64,000 bases of DNA from Streptomyces genisteinicus (GCF_014489615.1 NZ_CP060825.1:1233001-1297000); one strand, 5' to 3'; shown: positions 15,373 through 24,879, counted from the stretch's first letter. The notes: generated by a model from the sequence alone, not told the origin. Program-made: numbers and translations.

Positions 15373-16341
15373 TCAGTCCCGGCCGTCGTAGGCGGCGAGG
15401 GCGTCGAGCGCCGCCTGCCGCGCGCTCGAGGCGAGCTCCGGCGGCGACACGATGCGCCCGTCGCGGCCGAGCCGCAGCGCGAGCCGGCGCAGCGAGGCGG
15501 GGGCCGGGGTGCGGATCGTGATGCGCAGGCCTCCGTCCGGCAGCTCGTCGGCCCGGTCGTGGGGGTAGTACTCGGCGACCCAGCGACCTCCGGGGCCGAC
15601 CTCGACGACCACCTCCGGGTCGTCGGCCGCGGGCTGCACCAGGCCCTCGGAGAGGTCCCGGAGTTCGATCTCGGGCGGCGCGGCCGGGGCGTCGAGCAGC
15701 CGGATCTCGGCGACACGGTCCAGGCGGAAGGTGCGCCGCGCCTCCGACTGGCGGCACCACGCCTCCATGTACGTGTGGCCGACGGCGAAGAGCCGGATCG
15801 GGTCGACCTCGCGCTCGGTCAGCTCGTCGCGTGCGGGCGAGTAGTAGCGCAGCCACAGCCGGCGGCGCTCCGAGATCGCGCGGTCGACGTCGGCGAAGAC
15901 ACCGCCCTCGGACTCGAAGGTCACCGAGAGCCGGGAGCTAGCGCCGGCGGCCTCGCCCGCCGCGCCCTCGATCTTGGCGGTGGCGCGCAGCAGCGCGTCC
16001 CGGTCGCCTTCGCGCAGGCCCGGCAGGGTGGCGACGGCCCGGGCGGCGACCAGCAGGGCGGTCGCCTCGTCGGCCGCCAGGCGCAGCGGCTCGGCGGTGG
16101 ACTCGCCCGAGGCGTCGGGGTTGCGCCACCAGATGCGCTCGCCGTCGGTGTCGATGTCGAGCAGGTCGCCGCCCCGGAAGCTGGTGCCGCACATGGGCAG
16201 CACGTCGAGGTCGGAGATCAGCTCGTCCTCGGTGATGCCGAAGGCGCGGGCGACGTCCGCGATGCGGGCGCCGGGGCGCTCCCGCAGATAGGTCACCAGC
16301 GAGAGCATCCGCCGGGTCTGGTCGATGGCGTTCGCGGCCAT
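15373..16341 (-). CDS. pafC: WYL-domain regulator PafC
   Basis: 322 aa. The N-terminal winged HTH (residues about 8-60, TRRMLSLVTYLRERPGARIADVARAFGIT) is followed by the WYL domain (about 140-230, with WLRYYSPARDEL and VGHTYMEAWCRQS) and a WCX C-terminal extension. In mycobacteria PafB and PafC act as a heterodimer switching on a LexA-independent DNA-damage response; the name comes from linkage to pafA. ATG 16341 has an AGGAGG site overlapping the end of the upstream gene's region and starts 17 bp after pafB. Confidence 0.9.
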   Translation of the reverse strand: MAANAIDQTRRMLSLVTYLRERPGARIADVARAFGITEDELISDLDVLPMCGTSFRGGDLLDIDTDGERIWWRNPDASGESTAEPLRLAADEATALLVAARAVATLPGLREGDRDALLRATAKIEGAAGEAAGASSRLSVTFESEGGVFADVDRAISERRRLWLRYYSPARDELTEREVDPIRLFAVGHTYMEAWCRQSEARRTFRLDRVAEIRLLDAPAAPPEIELRDLSEGLVQPAADDPEVVVEVGPGGRWVAEYYPHDRADELPDGGLRITIRTPAPASLRRLALRLGRDGRIVSPPELASSARQAALDALAAYDGRD

Positions 16342-16358
16342 GGTCGTCCGACTCCTCC

Positions 16359-17315
16359 TCAGCCCTTGGCCACGGCGCGCAGCCGGTCGACCACGTCCGC
16401 CCGCAGGTCCGCGGGCTCCAGCACGACGGCGTCCGGGCCGAACTCGACCAGCCAGGCGTCCAGTCCGTGCCCGTACGGAATCTCCAACTCGTCCCACCCG
16501 TCGCCGAGTTCCCGCACCCCCACGGCGCGGGCGCGCAGCGGGTATCCGCAGCCCGCGCGGAGCCGGATCAGCGCGGTCCTGGTGGCGGTCTCCCCGGCCC
16601 AGCTCTCCACGGTCTCGCGGACGGTCACGACGTCGGGCACCGGCGCGGTGAACGCTCCCGTCCTGGCCCGGACCCGTCCGGTGATCCGGGACAGCCGGAA
16701 GACGCGCTCGGCGCCGCGCTCCCGGTCGTGGCCGGCCAGGTACCAGTGGCCGCGCCAGCACTCCAGCGCCCACGGTTCGACGAGGCGCTGCTCGGGCCGG
16801 GCGGCGTTGGCCTTGCGGTAGTCGAAGGCGACCGGCCGGCGGTCGCGGCAGGCGAGCATCAGCGGTTCGAACGCGGCCTCGTGGACGGGGATACGCGGTT
16901 CGAGCGCACTGTGCCGGTCCTCGTAGACGTCCTCCGTCTCGGGCATGCCGGCGGCGCGCAGCTTCTGCAGGGCCCCGCTCGCGGCGCCCGCGAGGCGGGC
17001 CTGCTGCCACACCTTCGCGGCGAGGCCGAGCGCGGCCGCCTCCTCGGCGTCGAGGGTGATGGGCGGCAGCGTGTTGCTGTCCCGGCGGGCGACGTAGCCG
17101 ATGTCGCCGTCGAGGGACTCCACCGTCTCGATGACCAGACCGAGTTCGCGCAGATCGTCCTTGTCGCGCTCGAACATCCGGTTGAAGGAGTCGTCGGTCG
17201 AGGCTTCCATGTACGCCTCGATGGAGCCGCGCAGCTCGCGCTTGCTCAGCGGGCGTCCGGTCCCGAGCAGACACAGCGCCAGGTTCATCAGCCGCTCGGC
17301 CTTGGCAATGGCCAT
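16359..17315 (-). CDS. pafB: WYL-domain regulator PafB
   Basis: 318 aa partner of PafC with the same HTH-WYL-WCX layout. The HTH lies at about 5-65 (ERLMNLALCLLGTGRPLSKRELR) and the WYL core around 150-215 (PVAFDYRKAN, WYLAGHDRERGAERVFRLSRI). PafB and PafC together activate DNA repair genes in mycobacteria, probably on binding a nucleic-acid signal. Start ATG at 17315. A strong hairpin 75 bp upstream separates it from the FKBP gene, so pafB, pafC and the zinc-ribbon gene form one unit. Confidence 0.9.
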   Translation of the reverse strand: MAIAKAERLMNLALCLLGTGRPLSKRELRGSIEAYMEASTDDSFNRMFERDKDDLRELGLVIETVESLDGDIGYVARRDSNTLPPITLDAEEAAALGLAAKVWQQARLAGAASGALQKLRAAGMPETEDVYEDRHSALEPRIPVHEAAFEPLMLACRDRRPVAFDYRKANAARPEQRLVEPWALECWRGHWYLAGHDRERGAERVFRLSRITGRVRARTGAFTAPVPDVVTVRETVESWAGETATRTALIRLRAGCGYPLRARAVGVRELGDGWDELEIPYGHGLDAWLVEFGPDAVVLEPADLRADVVDRLRAVAKG

Positions 17316-17390
17316 CGACGCCCTTCACCTCTTCTTATGGAGTCCCCCTGTGCCCGTCGACCGTACCGCCCCGGGGTGTCCGGACAAAAG

Positions 17391-17422
17391 CGAGGGCCCG
17401 CGCCTGACGGCGCGGGCCCTCG
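17391..17422 (-). terminator. Hairpin terminator after the FKBP gene
   Basis: Perfect 14-bp stem (17391-17404 with 17409-17422) and a TGAC loop, 30 bp beyond the FKBP stop. Confidence 0.8.
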
Positions 17423-17452
17423 TCGCGCGGCGCGGTGCGCCGCGGTGCTCCG

Positions 17453-17824
17453 TCAGACCGCGACCAGGTCGCAGACGAAGATCAGCGTCTCGCCCGGGGC
17501 GATGGCGCGGCCGGCGCCGCGGTCGCCGTACGCGAGGTGCGCCGGGATGGTCAGCTGGCGGCGCCCGCCGACCTTCATGCCCTGGATGCCGCGGTCCCAG
17601 CCCGCGATGACCTGGCCGGCGCCCAGCTTGAAGCCGAGCGGGGTGCCGCGGTTCCAGGAGGCGTCGAACTCCTCGCCGGTGGAGAAGGCCACGCCCACGT
17701 AGTGGACCTGGACCGTGTCGCCGGCCTTGGCCTCCGGGCCGTCGCCCTCCCAGATCTCCTTGATCTCCAGGTCGGCCGGCGGCTCGCCGCCCGGGAAGTC
17801 GATCTCGGGCTTCTCGATGCTCAC
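17453..17824 (-). CDS. Cytoplasmic FKBP-type peptidyl-prolyl isomerase
   Basis: 123 aa single FKBP domain without a signal peptide. Hallmarks are VQVHYVGVAFSTGEEFDASW, GLKLGAGQVIAGWDRGIQGMKVGGRR, IPAHLAYGDRGAG and the closing TLIFVCDLV. Residues of the proline pocket (Tyr, Asp, Trp, Tyr) are in place, so it should be active in folding cytosolic proteins. It lies 80 bp downstream of a secreted two-domain FKBP and probably arose from the same ancestor. Confidence 0.93.
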   Translation of the reverse strand: MSIEKPEIDFPGGEPPADLEIKEIWEGDGPEAKAGDTVQVHYVGVAFSTGEEFDASWNRGTPLGFKLGAGQVIAGWDRGIQGMKVGGRRQLTIPAHLAYGDRGAGRAIAPGETLIFVCDLVAV

Positions 17825-17905
17825 GGAAGGTGCTCCTTGCGGTTCTGCTTGTCCAATGGGCCGGGACAGTCTCTCAAACGTCCCGGCCGCGCGGGGACGT
17901 GTCGC

Positions 17906-18847
17906 CTACGAGGAGGAGGCGGACAGGATGTCGACGGAGAAGACCAGCGTCGAGTTGGCCGGGATGCCGTTCTGCTCCTTGTCGCCGTAGCCCTGGGCCG
18001 GCGGGATCACCAGCAGCACGCGGCTGCCGACCTTCTTGCCCTCCAGGCCCTGCTGCCAGCCCTGGATCACTCCGGAGAGCGGGAAGCTGACCGGCGCGCC
18101 GCCACGGGCGTAGCTGCTGTCGAACTCCTTGCCGCCCTTCCACAGCACACCCTTGTAGGCGACGGCGAGCGTGTCCGTCTTCTTGACCGCGGGCCCGTCG
18201 CCCTCGATGACGTAGTTCGCCACGAGCTTGGTGGGCGCGGTCTTGTCGGGCACGGTGAGCGACGGGGCCTTGCCGTCGGTGTTGGTGCCGACCTTGGGCA
18301 GGTCGATGTTGTCCTGGGCGACCTCGGTGCCCTTGGCGGACTTGGGCACGGTGGTGGCCTTCAGGACGTCGACGACGAAGACGAGCGTGGAGTTCGCCTT
18401 GATCGGTCCCTGGTCCTGGTCGCCGTAGCCGAGCTTCGGCGGGATCGACATCTCGACGCGGCTGCCGACCTTCTGCCCCTCCAGCCCCTGCTCCCAGCCC
18501 GGGATGACCTGACCCGCGCCGAGCGTCAGGTCGAAGGGCTGCTTGCCGAAGCTGGTGTCGAACGGCTGGTCGGAGTCCCAGGTCTGGCCCAGGTAGTTGA
18601 CCTGGATCTGGTCGCCCTTCTTGAGCGTGGCGCCGTCACCCTCGCTGACGACCTCGGTCTTCAGCTCCTTCGGCGGTTCTCCCTCGCCCTTGGCGAGGGT
18701 CGGCTTCTGGCCGAACTCCGCTCCGGCGGTGATGGCGGGCAGACCGCCCTGGGAGGAGGCGGAATCGGAGGCCTTGTCCTCGCTGCCGCACGCGACTGCC
18801 GACAACAGCAGCAACGGGGCGACGATAAGGCCGGCAAGTCGGCGCAC
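17906..18847 (-). CDS. Two-domain FKBP-type isomerase lipoprotein
   Basis: 313 aa. Signal sequence MRRLAGLIVAPLLLLSAVAC ends in a Cys that is a plausible lipidation site, although the residues before it (AVA) are not the classical Leu-Ala-Gly box. Two FKBP domains follow, about 70-165 (LKKGDQIQVNYLGQTW to STLVFVVDV) and 215-310 (KKTDTLAVAYKGVLW to STLVFSVDI), joined by a Lys/Pro linker. It should act on extracytoplasmic proteins. The cytoplasmic single-domain FKBP follows on the same strand. It is preceded by pafA, 100 bp upstream. Confidence 0.9.
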   Translation of the reverse strand: MRRLAGLIVAPLLLLSAVACGSEDKASDSASSQGGLPAITAGAEFGQKPTLAKGEGEPPKELKTEVVSEGDGATLKKGDQIQVNYLGQTWDSDQPFDTSFGKQPFDLTLGAGQVIPGWEQGLEGQKVGSRVEMSIPPKLGYGDQDQGPIKANSTLVFVVDVLKATTVPKSAKGTEVAQDNIDLPKVGTNTDGKAPSLTVPDKTAPTKLVANYVIEGDGPAVKKTDTLAVAYKGVLWKGGKEFDSSYARGGAPVSFPLSGVIQGWQQGLEGKKVGSRVLLVIPPAQGYGDKEQNGIPANSTLVFSVDILSASSS

Positions 18848-18955
18848 GTGTTCCTCAGATCTCTGACGTCACATTCGGGTCCGGGACACTCTAGGGCGTG
18901 CCCCGGGCCCCGCACGAGAAACGTACGGGGCCCGAGTGACGTTCCGGGATTCGTG

Positions 18956-20317
18956 CTACATACCGGCGATCAGCTTTTCCACCCGGTCGTCCACCGAGCG
19001 GAAGGGGTCCTTGCAGAGCACCGTGCGCTGCGCCTGGTCGTTGAGCTTGAGGTGCACCCAGTCGACGGTGAAGTCGCGGCGCTGCTCCTGCGCCCGCCGG
19101 ATGAAGTCGCCGCGCAGCCGGGCCCTGGTCGTCTGCGGGGGCACCGACTTGCCCTCGAAGATCTTCAGGTCGTTGCAGATGCGGGCGGCCTGGCCCTTGC
19201 GCTCCAGCAGGTAGTAGAGCCCGCGCCGGCGGTGGATGTCGTGGTAGGCGAGGTCTATCTGCGCCACCCTCGGGTGGGACATGGTCATGTTGTTCTTGGC
19301 GCGGTAGCGCTCGATGAGGTTGTACTTCATGACCCAGTCGATCTCGGTCCCGATGCGGTCGAGGTCCTCGGCCTCGATCGCGTCGAGGGTGCGGCCCCAC
19401 AGCTCCAGCACCTGGGCCACCGTGCCGGTGCGGATGCCGCGGCGGTCGACGAAGTCGACGGCCTTCTCGTAGTACTCGCGCTGCACCTCGAGCGCCGAGG
19501 CCTCCCGGCCGCTGGCCAGGCGGACCTTGCGCTGGCCCGTTATGTCGTGGCTGACCTCGCGGATGGCCCGGATCGGGTTCTCCAGGGTCAGATCGCGCAT
19601 GACGGTGCCCGCCTCGATCATGCGCAGCACCAGGTCCGTGGCCCCGACCTTCAGGAGCATCGTCGTCTCGGACATGTTGGAGTCGCCCACGATGACGTGG
19701 AGGCGGCGGTACCGCTCCGCGTCGGCGTGCGGCTCGTCACGGGTGTTGATGATCGGGCGGGAACGGGTGGTCGCCGAGCTGACGCCCTCCCAGATGTGCT
19801 CCGCGCGCTGGCTGACGCAGAACACCGCGCCGCGGGGGGTCTGGAGCACCTTGCCGGCGCCGCAGATCAGCTGCCGCGTCACCAGGAACGGGATGAGGAT
19901 GTCGGCCAGCCGGGAGAACTCGCCGTGCCGGGCCACGAGATAGTTCTCGTGGCAGCCGTAGGAGTTCCCCGCCGAGTCGGTGTTGTTCTTGAAGAGGTAG
20001 ACGTCGCCCGCGATTCCCTCCTCGTGCAGGCGGCGTTCGGCGTCGACGAGAAGGCCCTCGAGAATGCGCTCGCCGGCCTTGTCGTGCGTGACCAGCTCGG
20101 TCACGTTGTCGCATTCCGGCGTTGCGTATTCCGGATGCGAACCCACGTCGAGGTACAGGCGGGCGCCGTTCCGCAGAAAGACATTGCTGCTGCGGCCCCA
20201 TGACACGACACGGCGGAAGAGGTAGCGCGCCACTTCGTCAGGTGACAGTCGGCGCTGTCCCCTGAACGTGCACGTGACGCCGTACTCGTTCTCCAGCCCG
20301 AAAATGCGGCGGTCCAT
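18956..20317 (-). CDS. pafA: Pup--protein ligase PafA
   Basis: 453 aa. It phosphorylates the C-terminal Glu of Pup and joins it to a substrate lysine, marking proteins for the proteasome. The glutamine-synthetase-like fold is shown by [13 protein letters not shown] (Glu9, Mg/ATP ligand), [14 protein letters not shown] (catalytic Asp57), [20 protein letters not shown] and [13 protein letters not shown]. The C-terminal domain recruits Pup. Full length for the family. Its start is only 9 bp from the end of the MFS gene upstream, so it may be read through from there. Confidence 0.96.
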   Translation of the reverse strand: MDRRIFGLENEYGVTCTFRGQRRLSPDEVARYLFRRVVSWGRSSNVFLRNGARLYLDVGSHPEYATPECDNVTELVTHDKAGERILEGLLVDAERRLHEEGIAGDVYLFKNNTDSAGNSYGCHENYLVARHGEFSRLADILIPFLVTRQLICGAGKVLQTPRGAVFCVSQRAEHIWEGVSSATTRSRPIINTRDEPHADAERYRRLHVIVGDSNMSETTMLLKVGATDLVLRMIEAGTVMRDLTLENPIRAIREVSHDITGQRKVRLASGREASALEVQREYYEKAVDFVDRRGIRTGTVAQVLELWGRTLDAIEAEDLDRIGTEIDWVMKYNLIERYRAKNNMTMSHPRVAQIDLAYHDIHRRRGLYYLLERKGQAARICNDLKIFEGKSVPPQTTRARLRGDFIRRAQEQRRDFTVDWVHLKLNDQAQRTVLCKDPFRSVDDRVEKLIAGM

Positions 20318-20326
20318 GTCTGAACA

Positions 20327-21598
20327 TTACGCCTCACGGCCTGAGCTGAAACCGGGTTGGGCGGCACCGTTTCGATCATTTTCCTCCGGACCGTCCTCCG
20401 GGGCCGCGGGACCGTCCGCCGCCACCGGATGCGACAGCACCCGCTGAGTGAGCGTCAGGACCAGCAGCGCGGCGAACCCCCCGGCCGCGGCGACGGCGAA
20501 GCCCCACACCGTGCCCCCGCCCTCGACGGCCGGTCCCGCGGCCCCGGTGCCGACCGCGGCGCCGACGCCGAAGGTCGTCACCAGCCACGAGAAGGCCTCG
20601 GTGACCGTGCCCCGCGGCGCGTGCCGGTCGACCACGATGAACGCGCAGGCGAGCGCCGGGGCCAGGAACACGCCGGCGAGGACGGACAGGGCGGCCATGG
20701 CCGGCACACCGGGCAGCAGGAGCAGCGGCAGATACCCGAGGGCGAGCAGCGCGACGATCACCCGCAGCCTGCGCTCCGGCTCGCCGGCCCACTGCCGTGC
20801 GCCGTACGCCGTGCCGCCGAGCAGCGCGCCGAGCCCCAGCGCCGCCATCAGCCAGCCGTACACCGCGTCCCCGCCGTGGCCGTCCGCGTAGGCCACCGCG
20901 GCCACCGTGATCGAGCCGAGGGCGAGCCCCACGAAGAAGAAGGCGCCCAGCAGGGCCAGCAGCCCGCCGGAGCGCAGCGCCCCCAGCCAGTGGGCCTCGC
21001 GCGGCGCCGAACGCCAGGCGCGGGAGGGCTCGGAGAGGACCACCGAGAGCGCGCCGAGCACGCCGACGGCGTTGATGACCAGCAGCGCGGCTCCGGGCGA
21101 CGCGACGGCGACGATGAGCGTCACCAGCAGCGGGCCGAGCGTGAACAGGATCTCCTGCGCCACCGCGTCCATGGCGTAGGCCCGGTGCACCCGGTCCTGG
21201 CGGCCCAGCACGTCCGGCCAGAGCGCCCTGAGACCGCCCTCCAGCGGCGGGGTGAAGAGACCGGCCACGATCACCGCCGCGTACGCGACCGGCAGCGAGC
21301 CGGTGCCCGCGAACGCGAGCAGCAGCATGCCGAGGCCGGAGACGACGGCCGCGGGCAGCTGGACCCGGGGCTGGCCGTACAGGTCGACCGCGCGGCCGAG
21401 CAGCGGCTGGCCCACCGCGGTGGCGAGCCCGTAGACGGCCGCCAGGGCGCCGGCCAGCGTGTAGCTGCCGCCCTCGGAGCGGGTGAAGAGCACGATCGCG
21501 ATGTGCGCGGTGGCGTTGGGCAGCCTGCCCACGAGTGTGCCCGCCAGCAGGCGCGTGGCGTGCGGCGCCTTGAGGATGTCCGCGTACCCGGCGGCCAT
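20327..21598 (-). CDS. Major facilitator superfamily transporter
   Basis: 423 aa with 12 predicted helices. The first spans about 35-60 and a cytoplasmic loop with GRAVDLYGQPR fits the MFS A-type motif between helices 2 and 3. The C-terminal 35 residues are polar. Substrate unknown; drug or sugar efflux are possible. ATG 21598 has GGGGGAG upstream and is chosen over longer in-frame starts because they would add an unlikely Arg/Gly-rich leader. It is divergent from a LacI regulator across a 140-bp space with LacI-like operators, and it runs straight into pafA. Confidence 0.88.
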   Translation of the reverse strand: MAAGYADILKAPHATRLLAGTLVGRLPNATAHIAIVLFTRSEGGSYTLAGALAAVYGLATAVGQPLLGRAVDLYGQPRVQLPAAVVSGLGMLLLAFAGTGSLPVAYAAVIVAGLFTPPLEGGLRALWPDVLGRQDRVHRAYAMDAVAQEILFTLGPLLVTLIVAVASPGAALLVINAVGVLGALSVVLSEPSRAWRSAPREAHWLGALRSGGLLALLGAFFFVGLALGSITVAAVAYADGHGGDAVYGWLMAALGLGALLGGTAYGARQWAGEPERRLRVIVALLALGYLPLLLLPGVPAMAALSVLAGVFLAPALACAFIVVDRHAPRGTVTEAFSWLVTTFGVGAAVGTGAAGPAVEGGGTVWGFAVAAAGGFAALLVLTLTQRVLSHPVAADGPAAPEDGPEENDRNGAAQPGFSSGREA

Positions 21599-21628
21599 GC
21601 GGCTCCCCCTCTCCCCCGGCCCCGCCGA

Positions 21629-21660
21629 GGTTTTACGTATAACCTGATGCTCCATACGTA
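21629..21660. promoter_or_regulatory. LacI-type operators between MFS transporter and LacI regulator
   Basis: AGGTTTTACGTATAACCT (21628-21645) is a 16-of-18 palindrome with the central CG typical of LacI operators. A second TACGTA core lies at 21655-21660, exactly 21 bp (two helical turns) from the first core at 21634-21639. Placement between divergent genes, one of them a LacI regulator, supports the call. Confidence 0.65.
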
Positions 21661-21737
21661 CCATGACCCCAGTCCGGGGGTCCACCGAGCCGCCGCCCCG
21701 GACGGGCAGGACACCGCGCGGCCGAGAACGGGCATCC

Positions 21738-22781
21738 ATGGCACCCCCCACCCCCGGCCCCGTTCCCGCGCCCCAGCCCGCACGCCCCACCAGCAGGGAC
21801 GTCGCCCGCGCCGCGGGGGTCTCCCAGGCCACCGTCTCCCTCGTCCTCGGCGACAAGTGGCGCGGCCGGGTGTCCGAGCGCACCGCCGCCCTGGTCCGCG
21901 ACACCGCCCGCGACCTCGGCTACCGGCCCAACCTCGCCGCCCGGAACCTGCGTCTCGGCCGCACCAGGACGGCCCTGCTCGTCGTGCCGGCGCTCACCAA
22001 CGAGTTCTTCGCCCGCGTCCACACCGGCGCCTCCAGGGTCGCGGAGCGGCACGGTTTCGGCGTCGTCCTCTACCCCTCGCCCGACGGCACCGGCCCGGCC
22101 CGGGACCCGTTCGCCTCCGCCCGCGCCGCGCTCGACGGGGTCATCGCCTCGTCGATGGCGGCCGAGGCCCTCGGCGCCATCCGCGGGGCCGATCTCCCCC
22201 TGGTGATGCTCGACAGCGACCCGGCGGAGCCCGGCGTCGCCGCCCACGTCAACCTCGACGTCGCCGACGGCATGCGCCAGGTGGCCGGCCATCTGGTCGC
22301 CCTCGGGCACCGGCGCATCGTCCATCTCGCCTCCGCCGTCGCCTCCTGGACCTTCGACGCACGCGCCGCGGCCCTGCGCGACGCGCTCGCCGGCGCCCCC
22401 GGGGTGGACGTGCGCACCGTCAGGGCCGCCCTCGACGTCCGCTCCGGCCTCGAAGCCGCCGAAGCCGCCCTCACGGCACCGGGGCCGCGCCCCACCGCAC
22501 TGCTCTGCGACGACGACATCCTGGCCGCCGGCGCGTGCAAGGCGGCCCGGCGCCTCGGCCTGCGCGTGCCCGGTGACGTCTCCGTCACCGGGTTCGACGA
22601 CCTCGCCCTCGCGACCGCCGTCGAACCGGAGCTCACCACCGTCCGTCTCCCCGCCGAGCGGATCGGCGAACGCGGCATGACGGCCCTGCTCGACGTCCTG
22701 GACGGCCGTCCGCACCGGCGGGACAGCCTTCCCGTGGAACTCGTCGTGCGCGGCTCCAGCGCCCCGCCTCCGCCGGCCTGA
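21738..22781 (+). CDS. LacI-family transcriptional regulator
   Basis: 347 aa. The N-terminal HTH (RPTSRDVARAAGVSQATVSLVL, about residues 17-37) with the hinge GYRPNLAARNLR is followed by a periplasmic-binding-like sensor domain (TALLVVPALTNEFFARV to VTGFDDLALATAVEPELTTV). The ligand is unknown, probably a sugar or small metabolite. Starts at 21663 and 21738 are both open. I use 21738, which removes a low-complexity leader and gives the usual family length, but neither has a good ribosome site, so leaderless initiation at 21663 cannot be excluded. Likely represses itself and the divergent transporter. Confidence 0.85.
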   Translation: MAPPTPGPVPAPQPARPTSRDVARAAGVSQATVSLVLGDKWRGRVSERTAALVRDTARDLGYRPNLAARNLRLGRTRTALLVVPALTNEFFARVHTGASRVAERHGFGVVLYPSPDGTGPARDPFASARAALDGVIASSMAAEALGAIRGADLPLVMLDSDPAEPGVAAHVNLDVADGMRQVAGHLVALGHRRIVHLASAVASWTFDARAAALRDALAGAPGVDVRTVRAALDVRSGLEAAEAALTAPGPRPTALLCDDDILAAGACKAARRLGLRVPGDVSVTGFDDLALATAVEPELTTVRLPAERIGERGMTALLDVLDGRPHRRDSLPVELVVRGSSAPPPPA

Positions 22782-22786
22782 GCCCC

Positions 22787-22853
22787 GGGCGGGCAGACAC
22801 GTCCCGGAGCCCCGGACCCACACGGCCGGGCGGACAGGCACGTCCCCGGAACC
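22787..22853. repeat. Imperfect 41-bp tandem duplication
   Basis: Similar segments of about 25 bp begin at 22787 and 22828 (GGGCGGGCAGACACGTCCC versus GGGCGGACAGGCACGTCCC). They sit in the intergenic space between the convergent LacI and prcA genes. No function is apparent. Confidence 0.4.
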
Positions 22854-22955
22854 AGGGCCGAGCGGCCCGTGCCCGACGCCCGGAAGACAGCGAAGTGCCC
22901 CCGGACCGCCCAGGGCGGCAGGGGGCACCCGCGAGACGCGTACGGCCGTACGGCC

Positions 22956-23729
22956 CTACTCGCCGGACTCCGGCCCGGACGAGTCGTCCGCCTCGTCCGA
23001 CGGCGCGTCCGTCGGCGCCGTGGCGGCCTCCTCGGCCTCCAGCAGCCGGGCGAGCTGACGGCCCACGATCCGCTTGAACTTCCGCTGCTGCGGCCGCGTC
23101 CGGTCCAGGACGGCCACTTCGAGCCGGTCGGCCGGGATCTCGCGGTCGTTGCCGTTGGCCTGGCTGGACAGCGCCTGCACGGCCAGCTTCAGGGCCTCGG
23201 CCAGCGACATCCCGTCACGGTGGCGCTGATCGAGGTAGCCGCTGATCTGCTCCGCGTTGCCGCCCACCGCGACCGAGCCGTGCTCGTCCACGATGGAACC
23301 GTCGTGCGGCAGCCGGTAGATCTGGTCGCCCTCCGGCGCGTCGCCGACCTCGGCGACCACCAGCTCCACCTCGTACGGCTTCTCGCCGGCGCTGGAGAAG
23401 ATCGTGCCGAGCGTCTGCGCGTACACGTTCGCCAGACCGCGGGCCGTCACGTCGTCGCGGTCGTAGGTGTATCCGCGGAGGTCCGCGTAGCGCACCCCGC
23501 CGATGCGCAGGTTCTCGTACTCGTTGTACTTGCCGGCCGCGGCGAAGCCGATCCGGTCGTAGATCTCGCTGAACTTGTGCAGGGCACGGGACGGGTTCTC
23601 GCCGACGAAGACGATGCCGTCGGCGTACTGGAGCACGACAAGGCTGCGACCGCGGGCGATGCCCTTGCGGGCGTACTCCGCCCGGTCGGCCATCGCCTGC
23701 TGGGGTGAGACATAGAACGGCGTCGACAC
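22956..23729 (-). CDS. prcA: 20S proteasome alpha subunit PrcA
   Basis: 257 aa non-catalytic outer-ring subunit that gates the chamber. Alpha-type N-terminus [26 protein letters not shown] is followed by the proteasome core fold, with [21 protein letters not shown] in the middle. The C-terminal 35 residues are acidic and disordered ([11 protein letters not shown]...). It starts 41 bp after prcB; beta-before-alpha order is usual in actinobacteria. Confidence 0.96.
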   Translation of the reverse strand: MSTPFYVSPQQAMADRAEYARKGIARGRSLVVLQYADGIVFVGENPSRALHKFSEIYDRIGFAAAGKYNEYENLRIGGVRYADLRGYTYDRDDVTARGLANVYAQTLGTIFSSAGEKPYEVELVVAEVGDAPEGDQIYRLPHDGSIVDEHGSVAVGGNAEQISGYLDQRHRDGMSLAEALKLAVQALSSQANGNDREIPADRLEVAVLDRTRPQQRKFKRIVGRQLARLLEAEEAATAPTDAPSDEADDSSGPESGE

Positions 23730-23770
23730 CGGCTATCCGTCCCTTTCTGTCGGAGGAGGAGAGAACATCA

Positions 23771-24616
23771 TCAGAGCAACGCGGCGCGCGGTCCGTCGGG
23801 CTGGGCGAGCCGGCGCTCCAGGATCGCGCGCGCGATCCCGGACGACTCCTCGTCCGTCAGCCTGCGGAACCCCTCGTCCGTGATGACCGTGACGATCGGA
23901 TAGATACGCCGCGCGACATCCGGACCGCCCGTCGCGGAGTCGTCGTCGGCCGCGTCGTACAGCGCCTGGACGACGAGCGTCGTCGCCTCCTCCTCGCTGA
24001 GGTCGTCGCGGTAGAGCTTCTTCATCGCACCCCGCGCGAAGATCGACCCCGACCCGGTCGCCGCGTACCCCGTCTCCTCCGAGCGGCCGCCCGTGACGTC
24101 GTAGGAGAAGATCCGGCCCCTCTCCCGGTCCACGTCGAACCCCGCGAAGAGCGGGACCACGGCGAGGCCCTGCATGGCGAGGCCGAGGTTGCTCCGGATC
24201 ATGGTCGACAGCCGGTTCGCCTTGCCCTCCAGCGACAGCTGGACGCCCTCGACCTTCTCGAAGTGCTCCAGCTCGAGCTGGAAGAGCTTCACCATCTCCA
24301 CCGCGAGCCCCGCGGTGCCGGCGATGCCCACCGCCGAGTACTCGTCGGCCGGGAACACCTTCTCGATGTCCCGCTGGGCGATCATGTTGCCCATCGTGGC
24401 CCGCCGGTCGCCGGCGAGCACCACGCCGCCCGGGAACGTCGTCGCCACGATCGTCGTGCCGTGCGGCGCCTCGATCGCGCCCTGCACGGGCGGCAGGGCG
24501 CGGTTGCCGGGGAGCAGGTCGGGCGAGTGCGCGCCCAGGAAGTCCATGAAGGACGACGATCCCGGCGTCAGGAAGGCAGCTGGTAGACGCCCGGTGCTAC
24601 GAGTGTTGGCTTCCAC
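23771..24616 (-). CDS. prcB: 20S proteasome beta subunit PrcB
   Basis: 281 aa precursor of the catalytic subunit. A 53-residue propeptide precedes the autocleavage point Gly53-Thr54 ([13 protein letters not shown]), leaving Thr54 as the N-terminal nucleophile. [15 protein letters not shown] contains the Asp and downstream Lys/Arg of the active site. The ATG at 24616 reproduces the conserved Streptomyces leader [19 protein letters not shown]. The first 49 bp overlap the remnant of an endonuclease VII-like gene in another frame. Confidence 0.96.
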   Translation of the reverse strand: MEANTRSTGRLPAAFLTPGSSSFMDFLGAHSPDLLPGNRALPPVQGAIEAPHGTTIVATTFPGGVVLAGDRRATMGNMIAQRDIEKVFPADEYSAVGIAGTAGLAVEMVKLFQLELEHFEKVEGVQLSLEGKANRLSTMIRSNLGLAMQGLAVVPLFAGFDVDRERGRIFSYDVTGGRSEETGYAATGSGSIFARGAMKKLYRDDLSEEEATTLVVQALYDAADDDSATGGPDVARRIYPIVTVITDEGFRRLTDEESSGIARAILERRLAQPDGPRAALL

Positions 24617-24879
24617 GCGTTTCCCTCCAGGTATGCGGCGGCCCGACGCAGGGTCTCGCGATCGTCCCCAACTTGCCGACGGCCGGATTGCAGTTGAAGC
24701 AGTACGCCAGGGACCCTACCCGTCCGGTGGCGGTGATCCACATGAACTGCGGGACCGGCTGGACGGACGGGGCGGGAGCCCGGCCGGGAGCCGTCGCCCC
24801 GCCCCCGCGCGTCGTCCCCGCGCCTGCTCGTCCGCAGCCGCCCGGTGAGGAGTGCCCGCGGCGCGGGCCTCCCCCGCAC
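24568..24879 (-). pseudogene. Frameshifted remnant of an endonuclease VII-like HNH gene
   Basis: One reading frame gives [12 protein letters not shown] (about 24747-24712) and, further on, [20 protein letters not shown] (from about 24664) through to the end [10 protein letters not shown] at 24568. The stretch between makes sense only in another frame, where it reads [12 protein letters not shown]. Spliced together they spell the recombination endonuclease VII pattern HVDH..TGRVRGVLCFNCN..[20 protein letters not shown] 2-nt loss before CFNC and a 1-nt loss after KLG would explain it (net -3). The usual upstream CxxC knuckle is not visible. Read errors are possible. It lies between pup and prcB and overlaps the prcB start. 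Confidence 0.6.
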
